64,000 nucleotides of DNA from NCBI GenBank assembly GCA_023150875.1, contig JAKLKC010000001.1, positions 62,001-126,000 on the forward strand, read 5' to 3'. Positions 1 through 8,793 of this stretch are shown piece by piece. The translations under genes and the position numbers were made by a program. The notes under the pieces were generated by a model, which saw only the letters and a list, made by a program, of their open reading frames with translations, was not told where the DNA came from and did not search any database. Numbering within the stretch: position 1 is the stretch's first letter; the number at the start of each line of letters is the position of its first letter. The stretch comes from Myxococcota bacterium. Lineage in GTDB: Bacteria > Myxococcota_A > UBA796 > UBA9615 > JAKLKC01.

Positions 1-1113
1 GCCCCGGCTCAGGGTCCGAGCGTGCCCGTGCACCCGCCGGGCGATGCGACGGAGCCCGTCGGGCCCGTGCCACACGGCGTAGAGGCCGGCGACGACCGCC
101 AGCAGGACCTGGGCGGTGCACACGTTGCTCGTCGCCTTCTCGCGGCGGATGTGCTGCTCCCGGGTCTGGAGGGTCATGCGCAGCGCCGGCTGGCCCCGGG
201 CGTCCCGGGACACGCCGATGATCCGCCCCGGCATGGTGCGGATGTGCTCCGCCCGGGCGGACAGGAACGCGGCGTGGGGACCGCCGTACCCCATGGGGAC
301 GCCGAACCGCTGGGCGCTGCCCACGCAGATGTCGGCCCCCAGCTCCCCGGGCGGCGTCAGGAGGGTCAGGGCGAGCAGGTCGACGGCGAAGACCACCTTC
401 GCCCCCCGGGCGTGGGCCGCCGCCACCAGGTCCCGGTGGTCCCCCACCTCGCCGTCGCTGGCGGGGTACTGGACCAGCACCCCGAAGACCCCCTCGGGGA
501 GGGCCCCCGGCGAGGGCTCCCCCACCACCACCTCGATCCCCACGGGGCGGGCGCGGGTCCGGACGACCTCGATGGTCTGGGGGTGGCAGTTGTCGGCGAC
601 GAAGAAGACCTCGCCGTCCCCCTTCCCCCGGAGCCGATGGGCCATGGCCATGGCCTCGGCCGCCGCGGTCCCCTCGTCCAGGAGCGAGGCGTTGGAGACC
701 TGGAGGCCGGTGAGGTCCGCCACCGCCGTCTGGAAGTTCAGGAGCGCCTCCAGCCGACCCTGGGAGATCTCCGCCTGGTAGGGGGTGTAGGCGGTGTACC
801 ACGCGGGGTTCTGGAGGACGTTGCGGAGGACCACCGGGGGGGTGACGCAGTCGGAGTACCCCATGCCGATGTAGGAGCGGAGCACGCGGTTCGCGGAGGC
901 GATCTCCTCAAGCTCCTGGAGCAGCTCGAACTCCCCCTTGGCCGGGGGGAGGTCCAGCGACCGACCCAGGCGGATCGCGGAGGGCACCACCGCCTCGACG
1001 AAACGGTCCAGGTCCGGGTAGCCCAGCTCGCGCACCATGGCGCCCACGTCGTCCTCGCTCGGCCCGACGTGCCGGGTGACGAAACGCTCGGGGGCAGGGA
1101 TCTCGTGGGCCAT
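1..1113 (-). CDS. gcvP: Glycine dehydrogenase (P-protein), N-terminal part; runs off the left edge
   Basis: PLP-dependent P-protein of the glycine cleavage system, which decarboxylates glycine and passes the aminomethyl group to the lipoyl arm of GcvH. The 371 codons present hold the opening RHVGPS motif near residues 14-19, then the conserved [16 protein letters not shown] and [16 protein letters not shown] blocks typical of P-proteins. The RHxGP opening is normal for the long single-chain form, so I expect one polypeptide and not a GcvPA/GcvPB pair. The C-terminal half with the PLP lysine lies outside the window. The ATG at 1113 begins the canonical N-terminus. The gene is last in gcvT-gcvH-gcvP, about 170 bases after gcvH. 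Confidence 0.93.
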   Translation of the reverse strand, partial: MAHEIPAPERFVTRHVGPSEDDVGAMVRELGYPDLDRFVEAVVPSAIRLGRSLDLPPAKGEFELLQELEEIASANRVLRSYIGMGYSDCVTPPVVLRNVLQNPAWYTAYTPYQAEISQGRLEALLNFQTAVADLTGLQVSNASLLDEGTAAAEAMAMAHRLRGKGDGEVFFVADNCHPQTIEVVRTRARPVGIEVVVGEPSPGALPEGVFGVLVQYPASDGEVGDHRDLVAAAHARGAKVVFAVDLLALTLLTPPGELGADICVGSAQRFGVPMGYGGPHAAFLSARAEHIRTMPGRIIGVSRDARGQPALRMTLQTREQHIRREKATSNVCTAQVLLAVVAGLYAVWHGPDGLRRIARRVHGHARTLSRG

Positions 1114-1283
1114 GGGAGTCCTCGGCGACGGGGGCAGCGGCCCCCTTCGAGAAGATGAAGGTCGGGAGCGTCGAGGCGCACGGGCACCCGAGGGCGCGTC
1201 GCCGCCTTGGCGGGGCCCGGCCCTGGTAGGGCGACGGCGTGCCACCCGCGGAGTTGCGCGGGTAGACCCATCGGAAGAAGGCG

Positions 1284-1676
1284 CTACTTCTCGCCCTCGT
1301 CCAGCAGCTTCTTGTACTCCGCCGCGGGGAGGAGGCCCTCGAGCTCGTCGGGGTTGGCGACCTCGATCCGCACGATCCAGCCCTCGCCGTAGGGGTCCTC
1401 GTTGATGACGTCCGGCGAGTCCACCAGGTCCGTGTTCACCTCGAGCACCTTCCCGGTCAGGGGGGCGTAGATGTCGGATGTGGCCTTGGTCGACTCGACG
1501 ACCCCGATCACGTCCTCCTTCTCGACCTCGTCTCCCTCGTCCGGCAGGTCTCCGAGGTACACGATGTCCCCCAGGGCGTCCTGGGCGTGGTCGGTGATGC
1601 CGATGGTCGCCACGTCGCCCTCGACGCGGATCCACTCGTGCTCGGCGGTGTAGCGGAGGTCCTTCGGGAACTGCAT
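1284..1676 (-). CDS. gcvH: Glycine cleavage system H protein
   Basis: Lipoyl carrier of the glycine cleavage system, 130 residues, the usual family size. It shuttles the aminomethyl intermediate among the P, T and L proteins. The lipoylation site is Lys64 in the ESTKA motif, and the YTAEHEW opening is classic. An in-frame start lies 17 codons upstream, but the ATG at 1676 gives the canonical N-terminus ([10 protein letters not shown]). No L-protein or lipoate ligase gene is in the window. The gene sits 99 bases after gcvT and ahead of gcvP, so the three are probably co-transcribed. Confidence 0.95.
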   Translation of the reverse strand: MQFPKDLRYTAEHEWIRVEGDVATIGITDHAQDALGDIVYLGDLPDEGDEVEKEDVIGVVESTKATSDIYAPLTGKVLEVNTDLVDSPDVINEDPYGEGWIVRIEVANPDELEGLLPAAEYKKLLDEGEK

Positions 1677-1775
1677 CGTTGTGAACCCCGTTCTCTGGGT
1701 CGGGCGTCGAGCGGGCGTCCACACCACCGGACGGGCCCCGCGCGGATCCGACGAGCTGCGGCGAAAGGGCCCTAG

Positions 1776-2873
<1,098 letters not shown>

Positions 2874-2899
2874 GGGGCACTGCTCCGCGCGAGGCGGCC

Positions 2900-2928
2900 A
2901 TCTTGAGGACACCCCCCGGCGAAGTCAA
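2900..2928 (-). promoter_or_regulatory. Sigma70-like promoter for gcvT-gcvH-gcvP
   Basis: On the minus strand TTGACT (2928-2923) is followed after 17 bases by CAAGAT (2905-2900), placing transcription start about 20 bases ahead of the gcvT ATG. I looked for a glycine riboswitch in this 88-base gap and saw none; the leader would be too short to hold one. Confidence 0.55.
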
Positions 2929-2961
2929 CACGGGCGCGGGGCCGTGGGGGACGGGAGGGTT

Positions 2962-3855
2962 TCAGCCCGGGAGGGGCCCGTACCCGAGGGTCTTGGCGCC
3001 GGTGTAGGTCTCGTGCCCCGCCGCCAGGCGCGCCGCCCGCAGGGTGTTCAGCAGCAGCATCGCCACGGTCATCGGTCCGACCCCGCCGGGCACGGGCGTG
3101 ATGGCGGAAGCCCGGGCCCTCGCCCCCTCGAACTCCACGTCGCCCACGAGGGCGCCGTCCACCCGGTTGATGCCCACGTCGACGACCACCGCCCCGGGGC
3201 GGATCCAGTCGCCCCGGATCAGGCCCGGGCGCCCCACCGCCACCACCAGCAGGTCGGCGCGCCCCACCTCCCCCGCCAGGTCGGTGGTGTGGCGGTGGGT
3301 GACGGTGACGGTACAGTCGGCGGCGTTGAGCAGCATGGACATGGGGAGGCCGACGGTCCGGCTCCTCCCCACGATCACCGCCCGCCTCCCCGCGACGTCG
3401 ACCCCCGCCCTCCGGAGGATCTCCAGGATCCCCAAGGGAGTGCAGGGCACGAAGCGGGGGCGCCGGAGGGCGAGGAGGCCCACGTTGAGGGGATGGAAGC
3501 CGTCGACGTCCTTGGCGGGGTCGATGGCCGAGAGCACGCGGTTCTTGGCCATCCCCGAAGGCAGCGGGAGCTGCACCAGGATCCCGTCCACCTCGGCGTC
3601 GCGGTTCAGCCGGTCCACCAGGGCCAGCAGCTCCGGCTCGGTGGTGCTGGCGGGCAGGTGGTGGGGGAAGGAGCGGATCCCCACCTTGTCGCAGGACCGC
3701 TCCTTGTTGGCGACGTAGACCGACGAGGCGGGGTCCGCGCCCACGAGGACCACGGCGAGCCCGGGAGGGCGTCCGGCGAGGGCGCGGAACTCGGCGACTC
3801 CGGCGGCGACGTCCCTGCGGACCTCCGCGGCGATGGACTTGCCTTCCAGGATCAT
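2962..3855 (-). CDS. folD: Bifunctional methylene-THF dehydrogenase / methenyl-THF cyclohydrolase
   Basis: FolD interconverts 5,10-methylene-THF and 10-formyl-THF through methenyl-THF, in the cytosol. The 297-residue protein is of usual length. It carries the YxxxK active-site pair (Tyr47, Lys51), the VQLPLP block, the [10 protein letters not shown] block and the [12 protein letters not shown] nucleotide-binding loop, and ends in [11 protein letters not shown]. The ATG at 3855 ([12 protein letters not shown]) matches the family start. It lies 91 bases after the fmdB-like gene and directly ahead of the glycine cleavage genes, which make its substrate. Confidence 0.96.
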   Translation of the reverse strand: MILEGKSIAAEVRRDVAAGVAEFRALAGRPPGLAVVLVGADPASSVYVANKERSCDKVGIRSFPHHLPASTTEPELLALVDRLNRDAEVDGILVQLPLPSGMAKNRVLSAIDPAKDVDGFHPLNVGLLALRRPRFVPCTPLGILEILRRAGVDVAGRRAVIVGRSRTVGLPMSMLLNAADCTVTVTHRHTTDLAGEVGRADLLVVAVGRPGLIRGDWIRPGAVVVDVGINRVDGALVGDVEFEGARARASAITPVPGGVGPMTVAMLLLNTLRAARLAAGHETYTGAKTLGYGPLPG

Positions 3856-3946
3856 CGGCGTTCCGCCTGCGCCGGGGCGCGGAGCCTCCCGCGGGGGGAG
3901 GAGGGGTGTCCAGGGTCCGGCTCGCACCGGCGCCGACGGCGGGCCG

Positions 3947-4285
3947 TCAGGCCGCGGCGGTCCCTCCGGGGGGCTTGGAGGGCGCGGGGCTGGCCGGGGC
4001 CGGCGCGGGCGAGGGCGTCGCGGGGGCCGCCGCTCCGGCGTCCGGCGAGGAGGCCGCGGGCTCCGCGGCCTTGGAGGCGGTCCCGCCACCCTTGTCCGCG
4101 CCCTTGCGGGCGTAGTCCGTGACGTACCAGCCCGAGCCCTTCAGGTGGAACGCGCTCTCGGAGATCCGCCTCTTGGGGGAGGCGGCGCCGCACGCGGGGC
4201 AGGTCTCGGGATCGGGGTCCGAGAACCGCTGGATGCGCTCGAACCGATCGCCGCAGGCGGAGCAGTCGTACTCGTAGATCGGCAT
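3947..4285 (-). CDS. FmdB-type zinc-ribbon protein
   Basis: Small protein of 112 residues starting MPIYEYDC, the hallmark of the FmdB/CxxC_CxxC_SSSS family. Two CxxC pairs (CSAC and CPAC) fall in the first 40 residues and should bind one zinc. The [20 protein letters not shown] block that follows is also typical. The rest is an Ala/Pro-rich, probably disordered tail. The precise role of the family is unsettled; links to regulation and to C1 metabolism have been proposed. The gene leads a likely fmdB-folD unit transcribed from the promoter at 4388-4415. Confidence 0.85.
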   Translation of the reverse strand: MPIYEYDCSACGDRFERIQRFSDPDPETCPACGAASPKRRISESAFHLKGSGWYVTDYARKGADKGGGTASKAAEPAASSPDAGAAAPATPSPAPAPASPAPSKPPGGTAAA

Positions 4286-4387
4286 GCCATCACCCGAAAG
4301 ATCGCGCCGGTGGACCCGGGGGGAGGGCACCATCCCCGGCGCCGGCGAGGGCACGGGAAACCCGGGCCGGAAGCGGTGACCGGCCGC

Positions 4388-4415
4388 ATGATAGTCACCG
4401 ATCCCCCGATGTCAA
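4388..4415 (-). promoter_or_regulatory. Sigma70-like promoter for fmdB-like/folD
   Basis: Minus-strand TTGACA (4415-4410), 16-base spacer, TATCAT (4393-4388): the best consensus match in the window. It is back-to-back with the plus-strand promoter at 4467-4495, so the two units are divergently transcribed from about 50 bases apart. Confidence 0.7.
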
Positions 4416-4466
4416 CGGAAGCGATCGGGCGTCGGAGGCGACCGACCCGCCCCCGGAGGACCGACG

Positions 4467-4495
4467 TTGACAGGTCCCGGACCCGATGTTACTTC
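4467..4495 (+). promoter_or_regulatory. Promoter with internal palindrome, for the hydrolase-ArsA operon
   Basis: TTGACA (4467-4472), 17 bases, TACTTC (4490-4495). The spacer contains the palindrome GGTCC-C-GGACC (4473-4483). The promoter at 53291-53319 has nearly the same spacer, ending GATGTTAC in both. Predicted transcription start falls within a few bases of the ATG at 4505, so the message is nearly leaderless. Confidence 0.55.
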
Positions 4496-4504
4496 CGGCC
4501 GGCC

Positions 4505-5401
4505 ATGCGCGCGTTCCTGATCCTGTGCCTCGTCGCCTTCGCCGCCGCCCTGTCGGCGACCGGCCTCGGCCGCGCGCTGCGCCGGTACGCCGAGGGGGCC
4601 GCTCCCCCTCCCGCCCCTCCAGGCGGCCCTTCGCCGTGGCTCCGGGAGGCGGCCGTCGCCTTCTGGGGCCTCGTCACCTGGCCGCTGGGCCTCGTCCCCG
4701 GCCTCGGCCCCTCCTCCGGGGAGGGCTCCCGCCCGGTGGTGCTCCTCGCCGGGTGGGGCCACACCCGCGCCTCCCTCTGGCCGATGCACGCGTGGCTGGT
4801 CCGCCGCGGCGCCGGCCCCGTGTTCTCCGTGGCTCCCCGCCCCCTGTTCGGGGGCCCCGGCGACCGGGCCCGTGAGCTTCCCGGGCGGCTCCGGGCCATC
4901 TCGTCCCTCCACGGCGGCTCGCCGGTGGACGTGGTGGCCCTGGGCACCTCGGGCCTCTCCCTCGGCGCCGCCCTCGCCGCCGCGCCCGACCTCCCCGTGG
5001 GCCGGATGGTGGGGGTGGCGGTCCCCTGGCAGGGGGCGCGGGCCGGGGCCCTGCTCCCCGCCATCGCCGCCGCCGAGCTGGCCCCGGACAGCGCCTTCGT
5101 CCGCGAGGCCAACGCCGCGTTCGAGGACGCGGCCGGCCGGGTCGCGCCCCCCCTCGTCTCCATCGCCGCCGGGGACGACGACTGGGTGCTCCCCACCGAG
5201 TCGCGCCCCCCCGCGGGGGCGGAGGTCCGGGTCGTGCAGGGCCAGGGACGCCTGGGCCTCGCCGTGTCCCTGGGCGGGTGGAGGGCCATCGCCGACGGCC
5301 TCGGCCTCGCGGCCGCGCAGGTCCCGCCCGCGGCGGTCGCGGACGCCCCGGCGGCGGGGGGCGGGGGGGCCGTCGAGGTGCCGGGGGACGGTCCGGCGTG
5401 A
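4505..5401 (+). CDS. Alpha/beta-hydrolase-like protein with the catalytic His replaced
   Basis: 298 residues: a signal-anchor-like hydrophobic N-terminus, a Pro-rich linker, then a lipase-like alpha/beta-hydrolase fold. The oxyanion region reads PVVLLAGWGHTRASLW. The nucleophile elbow is GLSLG with Ser152. The acid region is AAGDDDWVLPTES (Asp224-226). Where relatives have GHLGL with the catalytic His, this protein has GRLGL (Arg249, codon CGC at 5249-5251), one base from His. It may therefore be a non-enzymatic binding protein. Its stop overlaps the GTG start of the first ArsA-like gene, so the two are translationally coupled. I cannot name a substrate. Confidence 0.75.
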   Translation: MRAFLILCLVAFAAALSATGLGRALRRYAEGAAPPPAPPGGPSPWLREAAVAFWGLVTWPLGLVPGLGPSSGEGSRPVVLLAGWGHTRASLWPMHAWLVRRGAGPVFSVAPRPLFGGPGDRARELPGRLRAISSLHGGSPVDVVALGTSGLSLGAALAAAPDLPVGRMVGVAVPWQGARAGALLPAIAAAELAPDSAFVREANAAFEDAAGRVAPPLVSIAAGDDDWVLPTESRPPAGAEVRVVQGQGRLGLAVSLGGWRAIADGLGLAAAQVPPAAVADAPAAGGGGAVEVPGDGPA

Positions 5402-6339
5402 TCTCCCTCCTCTCCCACAGGGTCGTGTTCGTCGGCGGCAAGGGCGGCGTGGGGCGGTCCACCATCTCCGCCGCCCTCGGCCTGGCCGCCTCCCGCCGGG
5501 GCCTCCGCACCGTCATCGCCGAGATGAACGGGTCCGAGACCATGGCCGACATCTTCGGGAGGGGACCCGTGGGCTACGCCGGCGGGGAGCTCCGACCGGG
5601 CCTGCACGCGGTGAGCATCACCCCCTCCGCGGCGGTCGAGGAGTACCTGGTCCGCCAGCTCAAGTTCCGGGTCCTGTACAACCTGGTCTTCGGCAACCGC
5701 TTCATCGAGCCGTTCATGAACGCGGTCCTGGGCCTCTCCGACCTGATCTCGGTGGGGAAGGTGATGGACCTGGAGTGGATGGTCGACGCCACGCGGCCGA
5801 GCGGCCTGGCGTGGGACCTGGTGGTCGTGGACGCGCCGGCCACCGGCCACAGCCTCTCCATGCTCCGGACGCCCCGGACGATGATGGACATTACCCGGGT
5901 GGGCCCCCTCTACCAGAACGCCCGCCTGATCCGCGACCTCCTGGAGGACCACCGCCGGACCTGCTTCCTGGGGGTGTCTCTGGCCGAGGAGATGCCGGTG
6001 CAGGAGATGAGCGAGATGGTGGCCCGCCTGAGGGCCGAGGTGCCCATCGAGCTGACCGGCATCGTCGTCAACGGGGTGCGCCCTCGCCCCTTCGACGGCG
6101 ACGAGCTGGCCGCCTTCCGGGCCTTCGAGCGGTGGGCGGCGCGCCACCACGGCCCCGCCGAGGACGCGGCCCGCACCGCTCGACGCATGGTCCACCGGAG
6201 GGCCCGCCACGAGGCGCAGATCCGCCAGCTCGCGGCCACGGCGGACCTCCCCCTGGTGGAGGTGCCCCTCCTGCCCCATGGCCGCCGGGCCGAGGACCTC
6301 CTGGACCCCATCGCCCTCCGCCTGGAGCCCTGGCTGTGA
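5398..6339 (+). CDS. ArsA/Get3-like ATPase, subunit 1 (P-loop Lys replaced by Arg)
   Basis: Deviant-Walker-A ATPase of the ArsA/GET3 family, 313 residues. The P-loop is GGKGGVGRST: the signature Lys15 is present but the phosphate-binding Lys is Arg20. The switch-II region VVVDAPATGHSLSML corresponds to the ArsA DTAPTGHTLR signature. Family members couple ATP hydrolysis to metalloid export or to targeting of tail-anchored membrane proteins. No ars genes are nearby, so arsenic transport is unlikely. GTG start at 5398 overlaps the preceding stop (GTGA), and its own stop overlaps the next GTG, giving three tightly coupled genes. It probably forms a heterodimer with the next product. Confidence 0.85.
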   Translation: MISLLSHRVVFVGGKGGVGRSTISAALGLAASRRGLRTVIAEMNGSETMADIFGRGPVGYAGGELRPGLHAVSITPSAAVEEYLVRQLKFRVLYNLVFGNRFIEPFMNAVLGLSDLISVGKVMDLEWMVDATRPSGLAWDLVVVDAPATGHSLSMLRTPRTMMDITRVGPLYQNARLIRDLLEDHRRTCFLGVSLAEEMPVQEMSEMVARLRAEVPIELTGIVVNGVRPRPFDGDELAAFRAFERWAARHHGPAEDAARTARRMVHRRARHEAQIRQLAATADLPLVEVPLLPHGRRAEDLLDPIALRLEPWL

Positions 6340-7511
6340 GCGCCGGCGACCGCCCCCCCGGGGCCCGGGAGCTGCTCGCGGGCAAGTCGGTGCTGGTGTG
6401 CTGCGGCACCGGGGGCGTCGGGAAGACCACGGTGTCCGCGGCCCTGGCCCTGCTGGCGGCCCGCTCCGGGAGGCGCGCCCTCGTCCTCACCGTGGATCCC
6501 GCCCGGCGTCTCGCCGACTCCCTGGGGGTGCGGAGCGAGCTCCACGAGGCCACGCGGATCCCTATCCCCGGCGAGGTCGCCCCCGGGGGGGAGCTGTGGG
6601 CGATGATGCTCGACCCGAAGCGCACCTTCGACGGGCTGGTGGAGCGCTTCGCCCCCAGCGCCGAGGCGAGGAGGCGCATCCTCGCCAACCACTACTACCA
6701 GAGGGCCAGCGAGAGCCTCTCCGGGTCCCAGGAGTACATGGCGATGGAGAAGCTGCTGGAGGTCGCCACCGACGGCCGCTTCGACCTGGTGGTCCTGGAC
6801 ACGCCCCCGACCCGCAACGCCCTGGACTTCCTCGACGCCCCCCGCCGCCTCCTGGCGGCCCTGGAGGAGGGGGCCCTGAAGTGGCTGATGATGCCTCGGT
6901 TCTCCGCCGCCCGCGCCGGACTGCGGGTCTTCGGGCAGGGGGGCGCCAAGCTCTTCTCCTTCTTCGAGGGCCTCACGGGCTCCGAGGTGGTGGCGGGGAT
7001 CTCGGAGTTCGTCTCCTCGTTCTCCACCCTGCTGGAAGGCTTCCGGGGGCGGGCCGCCGACGTCCAGTCCCTGCTGCGCTCCCCCAGCTCCGCCTTCGTG
7101 ATGGTGGCGAGCCCGACCCGCCTCTCCCTGTCCGAGGCGGTGTACTTCCACGACCGGCTGAGGGAGGGGGGCCTCCCCCTCGGGGCCTTCGTGATCAACC
7201 GCGTGCGCCCCCGCCCGGCCTCCGGGGCCCTCCCCGAGACCCCCTGGGCCGCCGGGCTCCCGCGGCGCCCCCCCGAAGGGGTGGACGCCGACCCCGACGC
7301 CTGGGGTGCGATGCTGTCCCAGACCTGGGAGCACCTCCGGGAGGAGATCCGCGGGGCGGAGATCGACCGCCAGAACGTCCGCCTGCTCCGCCGGCGCTGC
7401 GGCGACGACGTCCCGTACCTCCTGCTGCCGGAGCTGGACGACGACGTGCATGACGTCGAGGCCCTGGATCGGCTGGCTCCGTGGCTGGGAGGATCGCGGA
7501 TCGAGGAGTGA
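6336..7511 (+). CDS. ArsA/Get3-like ATPase, subunit 2 (lacks the signature Lys)
   Basis: Second ArsA-family ATPase, 391 residues. The P-loop CGTGGVGKTT keeps Lys30 and Thr31, but the signature Lys is Thr25. DPARRLADSLG follows, and switch II is VVLDTPPTRNALDFL, a form common in paired ArsA homologues. The C-terminal half is rich in hydrophobic helices, as in the client-binding part of Get3-like proteins. Start GTG at 6336 overlaps the previous stop. The two genes carry opposite lesions, so a heterodimer with one composite or asymmetric active site is the natural reading. Actinobacteria encode a similar adjacent pair (Rv3679/Rv3680 type). Confidence 0.87.
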   Translation: MSAGDRPPGARELLAGKSVLVCCGTGGVGKTTVSAALALLAARSGRRALVLTVDPARRLADSLGVRSELHEATRIPIPGEVAPGGELWAMMLDPKRTFDGLVERFAPSAEARRRILANHYYQRASESLSGSQEYMAMEKLLEVATDGRFDLVVLDTPPTRNALDFLDAPRRLLAALEEGALKWLMMPRFSAARAGLRVFGQGGAKLFSFFEGLTGSEVVAGISEFVSSFSTLLEGFRGRAADVQSLLRSPSSAFVMVASPTRLSLSEAVYFHDRLREGGLPLGAFVINRVRPRPASGALPETPWAAGLPRRPPEGVDADPDAWGAMLSQTWEHLREEIRGAEIDRQNVRLLRRRCGDDVPYLLLPELDDDVHDVEALDRLAPWLGGSRIEE

Positions 7512-7516
7512 GGGCG

Positions 7517-7546
7517 CTCCGGCGCGCTCCCGTCCCCCGGCCGGAG
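7517..7546. terminator. Possible hairpin terminator between convergent genes
   Basis: Arms CTCCGGC (7517-7523) and GCCGGAG (7540-7546) pair perfectly across a 16-base loop, between the converging ends at 7511 and 7560. There is no U tract, so this is only a candidate. Confidence 0.3.
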
Positions 7547-7559
7547 GGCGGCGGAGGGA

Positions 7560-8645
7560 TCAGGCGTCGGTGACCGTCGATGGCCCCGAGCTGATCCGGT
7601 ACTCGACGTGGATGGTGGCACCCCGGGGCGGGATCGCGTCGTTCCAGAAGGTGATGAAGTTCGTCTCGGGGTCGAAGGTCCAGCCGCTGGCCCCCTCGGC
7701 GTCTCCCTTCATCTGGACGGTCCAGGGCTCGCCGGAGTCGGGCTCGACGGTGACGACGATGGTCTCCACGGCGGCGGTCCGGGAGAGCTGGAATCGGTCC
7801 CGGGGGCGGCCCACGGAGACGCCCAGGTCGTCCATCAGCTCGTAGAAGTCGTCGCAGATCGGCAGCACCAGGCCCCCCATCAGCTCGGTGACCTGGCGGT
7901 AGCGGAGCCCCGGGTAGGACTCGGGACAGGCGGCCTGGTCCTCGGTGGCCTCCACGCCGATGATCGACGAGAACACCACCTGGCTGGAGTCCTCCTTCAG
8001 GCTTCGGAAGGCGCTGACGAAGTCCGCCACCGGCACGAGGAGCTCGGAGTGGGCGGAGCAGTCCTCGCTGGAGTTGCCCGGGATCGCCCCGTCGTCGGAG
8101 CAGTCGTTCTCGTCGCTGACGACGATGATGGCGACGGCGGCCTCGGCCCGGAGGAAGCCCTCGTTCTCGTGGTTGATCAGCGGCGGCGTGAGGGCGAAGC
8201 GGGCGGCGTCGAGGCCGCGTTCCAGCTTGCTCCCGGTGGTGCCGACGTGGACCATGCGGCTGAAGATCTCGACGTACTCCGTCCGGGGGAAGGCGGGGGT
8301 GAGGACCTTCACCAGGGTCGAGCTCGGGTTGCTCCCATCCCGGGGCACCGCGATCAGGCGGCCCCGCTGCGCCGGATCGACCATGTCGGTGGTGACCACG
8401 CCGACCTGCCAGTCGGTGTTGCTCTCCTCGATCTGGTCCATGAAGCGGATGAAGTTCTCGGCGACGGCCTCCTGTTCCTCGTTCATGGACTGGGAGTTGT
8501 CCACGACGAACAGGATGTCGACCTTGTTCTCGGCGGCCTGCCGGAAGACGTCGGTGAAGGTCTGCTGGGAGAGGCTCTGGTTGCTGCAGGAGCCCACCTG
8601 GGCGGCGGCGAGCAGCGCGGCCACCAGCGCGGCGTGACGGCCCAT
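7560..8645 (-). CDS. VWA-domain lipoprotein
   Basis: Exported lipoprotein of 361 residues. The signal peptide ends in a VGSC lipobox with Cys20. A von Willebrand factor A domain follows, with the metal-binding DNSQS motif (Asp49, Ser51, Ser53) at the end of a hydrophobic strand. The remaining Cys residues (for example in NDCSDDG and SEDCSAH) could form disulphides outside the cytoplasm. VWA lipoproteins of this form are numerous in myxobacteria and their ligands are mostly unknown. The ATG at 8645 is favoured over a start 34 codons upstream because it opens a proper lipoprotein signal. It faces the ArsA operon tail to tail. Confidence 0.82.
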   Translation of the reverse strand: MGRHAALVAALLAAAQVGSCSNQSLSQQTFTDVFRQAAENKVDILFVVDNSQSMNEEQEAVAENFIRFMDQIEESNTDWQVGVVTTDMVDPAQRGRLIAVPRDGSNPSSTLVKVLTPAFPRTEYVEIFSRMVHVGTTGSKLERGLDAARFALTPPLINHENEGFLRAEAAVAIIVVSDENDCSDDGAIPGNSSEDCSAHSELLVPVADFVSAFRSLKEDSSQVVFSSIIGVEATEDQAACPESYPGLRYRQVTELMGGLVLPICDDFYELMDDLGVSVGRPRDRFQLSRTAAVETIVVTVEPDSGEPWTVQMKGDAEGASGWTFDPETNFITFWNDAIPPRGATIHVEYRISSGPSTVTDA

Positions 8646-8746
8646 TTCGAGCGCTCCGTGGGCGCCGGTGGGGACCCCGACCGTCCCGTCGCGGGACCGG
8701 CGGACCCGCCCGCGATCCGGCGCGGCGGGAGACCGCGGGCAGGACA

Positions 8747-8752
8747 ATCATA
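8747..8752 (-). promoter_or_regulatory. Possible -10 box for the VWA lipoprotein gene
   Basis: Minus-strand TATGAT (8752-8747) in an otherwise GC-rich stretch, about 100 bases ahead of the ATG. The -35 region (GTCGGA, 18 bases upstream) is a poor match. Confidence 0.35.
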
Positions 8753-8793
8753 GCACCCTTTCCCGCCGGTTCCGACCCCTGGGTCCGCGGAGT

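Noticed and set aside
2874-2961. Glycine riboswitch ahead of gcvT
   Set aside because: The leader between the predicted transcription start and the ATG is about 20 bases, too short, and I see no glycine aptamer core in the gap.
4505-7511. Arsenic-resistance operon
   Set aside because: The ATPases are ArsA-like, but there is no arsB, arsR, arsC or arsD nearby and the P-loops are atypical.
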